Assembly (NCBI RefSeq): GCF_000764305.2
Contig: NW_025936119.1
Span: 281,993 to 345,992 of the forward strand
Length of the DNA: 64,000 nt
Direction of reading: 5' to 3'
From: Hyalella azteca
Taxonomy: Eukaryota > Arthropoda > Malacostraca > Amphipoda > Hyalellidae
The number at the start of each line of letters is the position of its first letter. Position 1 is the first letter of the stretch. Positions 24,231-36,200 of this stretch are shown here, one piece after another. The notes beneath the pieces were generated by a model. It did not search any database and had not been told where the DNA came from. It saw only the letters and a list, made by a program, of their open reading frames with translations. The position numbers and the translations under genes were made by a program.

Positions 24231-27200
24231 CTGCACACAAATTCACCAATCAGGCTCAAAAGTTCACCAATCAGGCTCACAAGTTCACTAATTAGGTTCA
24301 CAAGTTCACTAATCAGGCTCACTAGTTAACTACATATATGAGCCCTGCCCTGTGTGTTAAGTTAATAATTGTTTAGTCTGTTTTAATGATCACTTAAATT
24401 TGAAGTCTTACTGGATGAACTTGGGACCTGCTCACCTCGTACGGTTTTAATTTCTCCTTTGTTAAGGAATGCTATAAAATGATCACGTATATCACCAGAT
24501 GAACTTTCATAATTTCACACTCACTCACCTTGCACTCGGCAGTGAGGCAGGAGAAGGTCAGGCTCTCGGACTCGGTCTGGATCATCATGTGCTTGGTGCC
24601 CCAATTCACATTCCAGGCCTGAGTTGAAATGATTCATCAGAACTTTCATACAAAAAAAAAAAAAAAAACTTTACGTAGTATTTTTTAATATTGTCGCAAT
24701 TAAAATCAACTTATAATAAATATGAGAGCCAGTCATTTCAGAGTCTAGAAAACTAATAATTCTAAATTTTTCTTGACATTTCAATGATACGACTGGCACA
24801 TCTGTTACCAAAACAAAATCGATTCACATTATTTATGTTGATGTAAAGAGTTAGAAGTAGTATGAAGTAATAACTTTCTAGCATAAATCATCAGATAGAG
24901 AGTTCATTTTGCTTCAATTTACTAGTCAAGAGCAAAGTGTTTCTGAAGATGATCTTGAATGGACATTGGGGTTTTGATTTCAAACTCATCCATGCTTGAA
25001 AATGTTGAAATTTTTAGTTCATTAGTCACTGTTGGAATTTTATTGAAAAAAGCCTCGTCGAGAAACTTTTAATACAAAAGAAAATCAGTCCACAAACTTT
25101 GATGGTGTTGTAATGATTGGAAAAGGAGACATTTTTAGTTCATCATCCATTTTTGGGTTTTGATAGAAAAAGCCTGGTCGAGAAAATTTATACCTAATAA
25201 ATTGATTGCAGTCCATAAACTTTGATGGTCTTGTAATGATTGGAAAAGGAGACATTTTTAGTTCATCATCCATTGTTGAGTTTTGATAGAAAAAGCCTGG
25301 TCGAAATACTTTTAAACCAAATAAAATAATTGCAGTGTACAAACTTTGATGGTGTTGTAACGTATGGTCTTAAGGTGGTCGCTGGTAGCGAGATCCATCT
25401 TCATGATCCTGTTGAAGGCGACACCGAGTAGCTCCTCCTTCTTGTGCCCCATGTGCTTGACCAGGAACAGAGTGACGCCGAAGTCAGGCAGCGCCTGCCA
25501 ACATCGGATGAACTGCAACTTGGCCTCCATCAGCCCCAGGTCTTTGAAGTTGCCGTGAGCCTCCAAGATACGCGTAGAGCCCTGCGAACGAGAGCAACAT
25601 GGCATGGTTAGTATAGATCGGTATTTAAACCTCGAATTAACCTGCTAACAAGAACAATATGATTAGTATTGATAAATGAAGTTCGTTTTTAAGCCTCTAA
25701 TTAACCTAAAAAATAGAGCAACATGGTTAGTAGGTATTATTATATAAAGTTCCTACCTAAGCCTCAAATTAACCTGCAAACAAGAGCAACATGGTTAGTA
25801 TAGCTTTATAACGTTCGTATTTAAGCCTCAAATTAATCTGCTAACATGAGCAACATGGTCAGTATTGCCTTATGAAGTTCGTATTCAAGCCTCACATGAA
25901 CGAAAATGAAGCAATAACCAAGAAATCGTAAACTCGCTCTAGATTAAATTCAAACACTGAAAAATTACAGGCCGGAAAATATCCCTTCAGCAGGCAAGGT
26001 GAAACATCGTGCGTTGGCTACCAATTAGCATTAATTGGCTACCAATTTAGCTGGCTTATTTTCATACAAAATCAATGAAAAACACAAATTATAATTGATA
26101 AAAACGGAAAAGTTCGGTAAACTTGGTTATTGTGACCGAAAAATTATCCAGATGAACATTTTTGGAAATTTTATCAAGCACACGAAAGGAATTTTAAAAA
26201 TTACAGAAAGGCAATTTGACCAAATACACAAGGGCAATTTACCAACTACAGAAAGGTAATTTTACCAAATAATCCACAGAGGTAATTTACCAACTACAGA
26301 AAGGCAATTCAAATACACAGGGGCAATTTACCAACTACCAATTACACTAAGGCGAGTAAATTGATGAAAACAAAAAAGAACCCAAGACATCTTATGCACC
26401 CCGAGTAGACATCAGTTCTTGCCAGCAAATAAACAGAATATTTAGGAAGAACGTAATCGGCAAATCTCACGGGGCACGCCCGTTACCAGAGGTTCAGAAG
26501 GAGCGCCAGCGCACCAGCCGCCCTAAGGCACGCCGATAGAGAAGAGAACTTCAGTCAAGCGAGAGACATCAGGAAATAATATTTACTATAGAACGGGTTT
26601 CATGAATAGAAAGTGAAGCAAGAAATGAAAGTTTTTATTTGCGGACTGGGAATACGAGAATAAATTTGAAGGTGTTTGGAGCTATGAAGGTTAAGTGAGG
26701 TCTTCAGTCAACTTCAGTCAAGCGAGAGACATCAGGATATAATATTTACTCTAGAACGAGTTCGTGAATAGAAAGTGAAGCAAGAAATGAAAGTTTCCAT
26801 ATGCAGACTGAGAATGCGAGAATAAATTTGAAGGTGTTTTGAGCTACTATGAAGGTTAAATGAGGTTATGAAGGTTAAGCGAGAATAAATAAAACGCTTT
26901 TAAAAATGATTGAGTGCCTCGGACTGCCTCAACATTCATGGTTCCGTTTCACTCAAGAATTGATTACGCTCATAACACTGATTAATTTTTGCGCGTTTTC
27001 ATTTTGGAATGACCAACCTACAAATATATTTATATATATGCTTGCTGGACATTTTCTTCGACCAGAGGACACAGCTACATAGAGTTGCAGCTCAAGTAGA
27101 AACAAGTCGACATCGATACAGAGAGTGAGAAAGAAACAGAGAAAACGAGTAATGCAAAGCTTCAAATTAACCAAGTTTCGAAGAATAATAACAGTTTGTG

Positions 27201-30200
27201 AAAAAACGTGCAGAAAATGAATGAGCGAAAAATAAACGAGCGATGACGATTATCATTCACAAAAAGCTCAGTTTTGAACTATATCCTCGGCGGAATATAT
27301 CCATACAGTAAAACAGGGCAAAATGAGATGTGTGCGAATAAAAGACTTGATAAGATTAACACGTAAATGAAACTACCTATTCAATACTAAATTATTGAAT
27401 TTTTAGAGTAATGTGTGTAAGATGAGGAGGAAGTGAATTAATGAATTTAGAATAACAGCACTATAATAAAAGAATTCAAAGCTTAATGCTTGAATTTTTT
27501 AGACGAATCTAAGGACTGTGATCGATGACACACGCCAAATAATGGTGAATAATTTTGGGCATAATTTTTAATTGAAGAAAAACAATGACTTCATCAATGA
27601 AACGCACGGCCGAGTAAAGAATTCAACAAACAAAGTTACAAGATTTTTGTTGTAGCAAAGATAACGGATATGAAATGATATGAAATCAACCAACAGATCT
27701 ATGGATCAAGTGGAGATAATTGTCAGCATTTGAGTGAAGAGATTCATTTGAAAATAGACTAAAGTTGATCCAGGCGAAGAACGCGAAGTTGCATTTCGTA
27801 TTCTTTCAGTAAGCGGATGCTTGCAGAAAAAAAATCAAGAAGCACAAATCAAGAAGACTTGTAACGATGAACACAGGAAGAATCATAGAACATAGGCCAA
27901 TGTTTCTCCTGTTGTATTGTCTAACAATCAGCTGAAAAATTACAGCCTTCATTTACTCTCAATGTAAAAAATATTGTAAAATGAACCAATGAAATTGTCC
28001 GGACAAAATTCCGGCCAATACAATGAAATGTACAGACAAAATTGCCCTATTAATAATTACAAACGTAGAATTTACATGTTACCAAATAACATCATAACAC
28101 AATTTTACGTTTCTAGACATTTTTAATTAAAGCTTATGCAGAGCTTCAAGCCTGGATTTTCCTGGAGAAGCGCTGGTTGGCAAAAATGTGCATTTAAATA
28201 AATGGTTACAGAACAACAGCGTCACTTCTTAACTGAAATTAAATGCATGAACACTAAAATTAAAAATTATATAGATCCTGCAGGTTCACACACCTTGCTC
28301 CGAATTTTCCTTGAGAAGCACACACTAACTCACCAAAAAATGACTTATTATATACGTATGTTATCTGTATATTCTAAAATGAAATCTCATGAAGAGAGAG
28401 CAGAACCTGCACATACCTTGCCCCGAATTTTCCTTGAGAAGCGCGACTGACTCAGAAAAAATGACAATATTATACATGTTATCTGTATATTCTTAAATGA
28501 AAACTCATGCAGAGCCTGCACACACATTGCCCCGAATTTTCCTTGAGAAGCGCGGAGTGACTCACAAAAATATGACATTATACCTATATCTTATCTGTAT
28601 ATTCTAAAATGAAAACTCATGCAGTTCCTGCACACACCTTGCCCCGAATTTTCCTCGAGAAGCGCGGACTGACGAATTCCTCGACGTTGATGTCAGCGAG
28701 GTGCTGCTCGGGCGACATGACGGCGGGCGCCCTGGGTTGCTGCAGGGACAGGAAGGCCTGGATGCCGCGCACCTCAGCCTGGAAGTGAGTCATGGTGGTA
28801 AACAAGGGATTTAAAAAAAAAACATTTCATTTCTAATTTTATGACCTAGCACAGGATTTTCTTCGTTGTCCTATGAATGTTAATATTATAATATAGCAGT
28901 ATAGTTGTGTCGGCTGTGGAAGTGTGCCATGGTTGTAAAGAAGGGATTTTTAAAAAAACAGTTTGTTTCTAATTTTATTACCTACCACGGGATTTTATTC
29001 ATTATCTTATGTATTTTAATATTATTATATAGTAGTATAATTGCGTCAGCGCTGAAGAAATAGGCCCATGGTCTGTTGCCAATTCTTGCACAGTTCGCGA
29101 CTTGTTTTTAGTATACTTATCTAAAAACCGGCCCTTAGACCAGATCTTTCAAAACCGATGTTGGTTTGAAATATCTACTGGACTTTTTTCAGGTCCGTAA
29201 GGTGCTAGGTATTTCAAAACTGGACATATTCGACCGACTTCATAACCTTGTTTTATAGTCTGTTTTTGAACTCATTCATACTAGGAGCGTCAACGACGTC
29301 ATGTGGGAGGATGGTATCCACGATGTATCTTACAGGTCAACTTAAAAAACCCAACAGAGAATGTCAAGAAGAATGTTTCTTGTTCACCACAATACCTGGT
29401 ATGATTCACTATACCTGGTATGAGGCACTATACCTGGTATGAGGCACTATACCTGGTGTGAGGCACTATACCTGGTATGAGGCACTATACCTGGTATGAG
29501 GAAACTAAATAAATAATAAAATGAAATAAATTTTATTTGGAATAAATTCAATGACTTTCAACCCCATTATTTCGTTAAGAAAGGCTCAGTTTCCAGATAA
29601 AACAGATTTTATTAACAATAAATACAACATTTTAAACACGATGGACCAACCTCTTGCGTCATGTGTCAGCCTCGAAATATCTTGTATAATAGAGGCAATT
29701 TGTATCTAAAATGTATTAAGCATTTTATATTAGAATAATCAGGGTTTTTCAACATCAAATTACTCGAGGTACACTGACATCAGCAAATCATCCCCATTTT
29801 TAGTATGCGTTTCGGACGTAGCAGTCCCAGGTCACGCTGGAGCCACTTACCCTAACAAGATTCGGGGACCACCTAGGCTTCGGCCGAATAGTCACTACAC
29901 TCGGCGCAAAGTTATTCTGGGTCTGCTGGGCCACCCGATCGAAATTAGTTTCTGGTTAGAATGCCATTTCCAACTTTATAGTCGCCTGAGAGTAGGCGAA
30001 GGGTTGGCCGAGCAGAGTCACAACAATTAAGCTAGCAAGCTGCCCAGAGATTGTCATTCAAACCCTGAGCGGCAGCCATTCAAACCTAGCGAAGCTAATT
30101 TACGTGCTCCCCGAGCCCTAGGCGGCACCTAATGCAGAGTCACACCGGTGACCGGCCTCTATGTTTGTTAGGGAAGTTACCCACGGCCCAGCAACTCACA

Positions 30201-33200
30201 TCGCTGAAGCGCAGCAGGTATTCCGTGACGCCGTGCTGGGCAGACGGCACCTCAAGCCTGATACCGAAGCGGCCGGTGGAGATATGCACGTCCGGAGTGG
30301 CCACGCAGCTGGGCAAGTCTATCACTTCCACGGGGTCAACCTCTTCATTGTTACGGTAGTAGGAGAGGCGCAGGTCGCGGCATACGAAATACTGCTCCTT
30401 GAAACTGCGCAGTGTGAACCGTCGTGGTCTGCAATAAACGGGAATTGTAAGTGAAACAGGGCGCATGTGAACCTTCGTGGTCTGCAACAAATGGGAATTG
30501 TTAGTGAAACAGAAGCATGTGAACCGTCGTGGTCTGCAACAACCATGAAACATCTGTTCAACCGATTCCTTTGATAAATTGGTTGCAATGCGTATAAAGT
30601 TCTCCCGTCTTTATTTTAGTTCTTTCAGTGCCCCAAATGCAGTGTAGTCAAGAAAAAATTAAAAGTTGATACCCTAAATATATTGATTAAAACATCAATT
30701 GATAGAAAAGGAATTAGCGAAAGTACCTAATCAGAATTTGGCATTATTCTATCTCACTAGGAAACTTTACCTCAAACGCGCAGAAATTCAACAAAAGAAC
30801 ACATTTTAGAAGTCATGAATTTTTTTACTTTATACTGATTATAGTGCCACCCAGATGCAAACCTAATTATGATTTCAAAAAAAAACCTTCGTAAAATTAT
30901 CAAGAACTATACCTTTAAAATTTATTGACAAGAAGAAAGCGTCCATAGAATCATCCATCGTAAGGTTAGGTATGCGTTGACAGAAAATAAAACTCAGTTA
31001 AATAGTTATTCTGTACAGCTAAGCGAGTCTCACTTCATGAACTTGATGAATCCTTTGAGCTCAGGTACGTGCAGGATGTCGGAGCTGGTGGGGATGTTGG
31101 GGGTGATGTGGTTGCCACCTTCCAGGCTCACTTGCAGGTCGTTGAGTGCGCGCTCGATGTCGTCGTCAGCGCTCATCTGTTGCTTCGTCTGCGGCTGTTT
31201 CGCCTGCAGCTTTATTTGGTACTGAAATAAAATTTTAATGCTCAGAGACAAAGAAAAGCGCGGTGTTTAAAAAAAGTGAAGCATAGAGTACAATAAGAGA
31301 AAATCCACGGAAGAATGTACAACTACACAGTCAGTATTAAACGAAGACTGCGAGAGGAAGGAGATTGCTCCTAATTAATAAATGATATAATAGCCAAACA
31401 AAGTGAGAGTAAACTTGCGGACGGAATTACAAACTAAACATTCTAGTAGTTATTGGAATTTTTAGCCCTCTTGATCCTCTAACACAACTATGAATATAAA
31501 TAAGAGCCAAGACACTCAAGACGCACAATACTAAGATTGACGAAGACAAGTGCCGATAGATTAGTAGGAGACAAGACATGATAACAAAAGAAAACGGCAC
31601 GGCAGGTAGTTAACAAAGAGCAGCGAACATGAGCGTCACTTCTTACCTGAAGAGCAGCGAACATGAGCGTCACTTCTTACCTGAAGAGCAGCGAACATGA
31701 GCATCTCCTCTTACCTGAAGAGCAGCGAACATGAGCATCTCTTCTTACCTGAAGAGCAGCGAACATGAGCATCTCCTCTTACCTGAAGAGCAGCGAACAT
31801 ATGCGTCATTTCTTACCTGAAGAGCAGCGAACATGAGCATCTCCTCTTCAGTGCAGTCAATCTCTTCATTGAGGATCTGGTAGCGGGCCTGGTTGTAGAT
31901 GAGGTTGATGCGAGCAGCGTCATATTTTGGGTTGAGGTCGTAGAAAGCATAGAACTTAAAACGCAGCATCAGCGTATGGCCTTCCTTCACTCCTTGCTCC
32001 ATGATCGATAGAGATGAGTCCAACCACCTAAACAGATTATGAATGCTTGAATGAGAAAGCAGTGATACACACAAACATAGTGAAAAAACGAGAGATGAAG
32101 GCCAACGTCTTCAAACACGAAACATCAATAAACGCACTTTTGAAAAGTGGTAACATTTGTCGTTATGTGCAATACGTACTAATACAACTGACAGTATATA
32201 CTGGAAATACACAACTGGAATCTTTATACACAGGAATCTATATACACAATATATACACAACTGGAATCTTTACAAGGTTTAAAACAACAGCAAAACTTAT
32301 CATAAAACAGTATGAACATTGCATGAACTAACCCCACGTTCATCCTGGCCTTCTCAAGAAGCGACTTAGGTCTGGGTAATTTAGCACGAGCTCCCTCAGG
32401 CGACAAGAGGGAGTTGCTGAGGGAGGCGTTAAGCTTGTCACTCGCGTCGAGGCTGTCGGCGTTAGCAACGTTCACGGTCTTGGTGAAGGACTGATCCAGG
32501 GAGCTGTTCATGGAGCTGTTCGGGTGCCGCCATGTTCCTGACTGTAGGCATCATACATCAAGGAGATAAGAATCTTTCAAAAGAATCAGGACAAGAATCT
32601 TTCGGAAGAATCAGGACAAGAATCTTTCGGAAGAATCAGGATAAGAATCTTTCTAAATATTAGGATCATAGATGAATGAGCTATCATGACAAGAATCGTT
32701 CTAAACAGATAGGCATGATACATGAAGGAGCCATCAGGACAAGAAACATTCGAAGACAAGAATCGAAGTTTAAAAGTGCACTAACGTAGTTTCCTATTTT
32801 AATTTTTTATTATTAATCAAGTGGAAATAAAACTAAGACTTTAAATTGCTGAACTAATAAGGACGTTCTAAACGACTACGCAGGATATCAAAATTCACAG
32901 AAAGATAAAGTCACGCATAAATTTAATTCTAGAACGGCGATCAAAATTGAAAAATGACACCATTCTGTAATTAACGTCAAACAATGCATCAAAGGAGACG
33001 CCTACCCTTCTTTTATAATAATAGCAAGCACACAGAACCTAACAATTGAAACTGCTGAACTCATGAAAGATCATAGGAAGTGACTTTAATGCACTTTATC
33101 GCTATTAATAATTACGCAATTGATTTACGCTATTAGCTTCACTATTAGTTAAACGCTGTTAATCACACCAATGTAATTGCAAATGCATTTTAGCTATTAT

Positions 33201-36200
33201 TCTGAAATGTGTATAGATATACATTCTTCTAGCATCCAAACCGCATAAAATATTAATAATGTTAGGCTGTAATAACATTAATAATGTTATAACATTAATA
33301 ACAATATAATAATAATAACATTAATAATGTTATTAATGTTAGTGCAAATGACTGACGGGAGTGCCAGCAGAGTGAGTGGATCGTTCCAAGGAGCCGTTGC
33401 TGACGTTGTGGCTCTTGTTGCTGCTGATGCTCTTGTTGGCCACGAATGTGTTGGTGTCCGGGGGCAGCTGAGCAAACGTCAGTAGAAATATTAACGGAGT
33501 GACAGTAACAATATTGGAATCAAAATCATTTTGAGAAAAAGTCACTTAAAGTGATGAGAACATCTGAATGCTTAAAATGCAAGAAATAAAGAAATGAATT
33601 ACAGCACGAAAGTGCCACACCCTTTGACAGTGACGTAACCAGGCAGTCCCTCTATCATGACGTAACCAGACCAGTCCCTCTATTATGACGTAACCAGACC
33701 AGTCCCTCTATCATGACGTAACCAGACCAGTCCCTCTATCATGACGTAACCAGGCCAGTCCCTCTATCATGACGTAACAAGGCCAGTCCCTCTATCATGA
33801 CGCAACCAGGCCAGTCCCTCTATCATGACGTAACCAGGCAGTCCCTCTATCATGACGTAACCAGGCAGTCCCTCTATCATGATGCCACAATAATGTAACG
33901 ATCATTAGGTTGTATCAAAATTCATTATGTGCCCACCTGTCCATTGGGAACTTTGGCCTGCTGCTGTTTCTTGAGCTGTCTCTCGGCGTAGTTGTACTTC
34001 AGGTCGTCGGCGGTGATTGGCTTGCAGAACGATAGCTCTTCGGGATGTCGGATACCTGCGTGAAATTAGTACTTCAGTACTTCTGCTATGATTATTATAT
34101 TATTCTTTGGCAACTAGCAATAGATCAGTATCATTATCATTAAATTTTAAGGGGAAAACTAAACAATAAAAATCATTTTATAACTTATGTACACTGAAAC
34201 ACAGCACACAAATGATTTAAACATAGGCCAAATTATGATATTGCAAGTGTAAAACCCACCCATTTGTTTGCAGAGGTCGACAACAGTGTTAAAAGTTTTC
34301 ATACTAAAGTCTACTTTAAAGTCCATCTCTCTGAGGTCAGGCAGCTGCACCCTGAGAATCTTGTGCATGGGCGTGAATTCGAGCTCAGCTGAAGCGGTCA
34401 CCCCACACTGGTCCAGCGTAGAGCGCGTGTGCGTCAGCCACGAATTCTTCTCCGGCCACCACAGTGCGTGGTCCGACCAGTCCATCGCCACATCGTCTGC
34501 AAACGCCAAACAGTAATTATAAGTTAATTGCTAACAGGATGCTATGTTCTCTCTGGCCACCACAAGGAGTGGTTCAAACAGTTTATCACCTCGTCTTCTG
34601 TAAACAACAGTCATCCGTATTGTGGAAGTGACATGTATATTTTACTTGTCTTACATGAGAAAAAATTAAATATGTCTGAAACAATTTGCTTTGAAATAAT
34701 TATTCATAAAACATTTACTTAAGAAAAAAATGCGTGTTCCAAAGTTGCATTTTCTAAACAGAATGGTACCAAAGAAGATCAGAATAATATTATACACTTA
34801 CAAATTAAAGACTTAACAACTGCGTAAACATATTGGTCAAACAGTACCGACGAAGGTTGCGCAAGTCAAGTGAGTGCGTCGATATGTACATACGCTGTCA
34901 TATGCAACCACAACGAGTCAGTACCAACTTTGCCAGTTTAAAAGAAACTTTGCCAGTTTTGCAGTTTGAAATAGCTTATCATTTCGACAGCTAATTTAAT
35001 CTACATTTTGTCGGGCGCTTGAAATTCCCGGAACTTCGTAGTAAAAAAGGCGCAAACCTTATGAATATGATATATTTCATCACTTTTACGTACACTACGG
35101 TAGCTCTCTGCTTATGGGAAGGTGTAACAGATCTGAGAGAGCTCCGAAAAAGTCACGATAATGCCTCGTTCAGACCAATCAGCTGATGTTGAGCAAGGGC
35201 AAGTATTGCTGAAGCAAACCAAGAAACTTGAACTTTCTATCACGGCTTTGACCAACACTCAACGTAAAGTACGGCTCCTCAATTGCATGTCTGAGGTACA
35301 CCCGGCAGAATCCTTTCCTGCCCAACCGAACTGTCAGTCAAATAAATGTAAAGCATTTGGAGGATTAACAGGTGTTTGAACTAACTCACTGAAAGCTGGC
35401 TAACAAAACATGAATACTATTTTTAATACTATTTATTAAAAAACGATTGGATCAAACTACATGGCAAAGGTTTGACATAGAAGATGGAGAGTAGCACGAG
35501 AGAGACTGATAGAGCAGGCAGTGCCCAACCATTAGCTCAAGAGACAGAGAGCTGTTCAGAGGGCACTAGAAGCGATAGCAAGCGTCTGCCATCTGCGAGT
35601 CTGGGTAATTTGCTTTGGCAGTTACTTTTATAGGTTAATAAATCTATGTTTTACAAACAAATTCTATAAATATTTGCTGACATTATATGCAGTGTAACAA
35701 AACAGGCATATATGCCATTCCTTTAAAGGGCAACGTAGTTACATGGTGCAACAATATCCTTCTTCAATTTGAAGCAGGATAATTTATGAGCAATATAAAC
35801 AACGTTTATACAGTTGTGTGTAGTACAGGAAACTCTCGGGAGGTAGCAGAACATAAACGCAACTAAGATTATCACGAATATTGTACTCTGAATTAGAGAG
35901 TGATGCAAAACTATTCGTAATTTTGGCAAAATGTATGATATCGAAAAAAACGTAATGTTTTACCCCCTGGTCAAAATATCGAGAAGCAAATACGCAGTGA
36001 AGGGGGCAGATAAGCCGGCCATTGACATTATTTTGCACAAGTTTTCGAGAACCGTTTTAAGGATGGGCATCATTAAATCGAAGTTTTATTTATATCACTA
36101 TGTGAACAGGAGCTATTTTTAGCGCATTTTCTCATTTCTGGAAAAAAGTCGCTTTTTTGCTCGTCATGTCCGTCCGTCTGTCTGTCTGTGATTTCACGTT

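Larger units (their letters stand above)
28779..30199 (-). other. Fermitin intron 8/9 interval, expected PH-end exon not found
   Basis: Begins GTGAGT at 30199 and ends TTCCAG at 28779. A tandem duplication of about 138 bp lies next to the exon 9 acceptor (28775-29040), a diverged dispersed repeat at 29046-29160, a 21-bp tandem array with CTATACCTGGTATGAGGCA (29397-29500) and a GC-richer unexplained segment (29810-30190). A small exon carrying the end of the PH domain should be here but was not found on the minus strand. Confidence 0.7.

Noticed and set aside
28150..28680. CRISPR-like spaced repeats
   Set aside because: The repeats are copies of a host exon edge in a eukaryotic gene; spacers are related intron copies.
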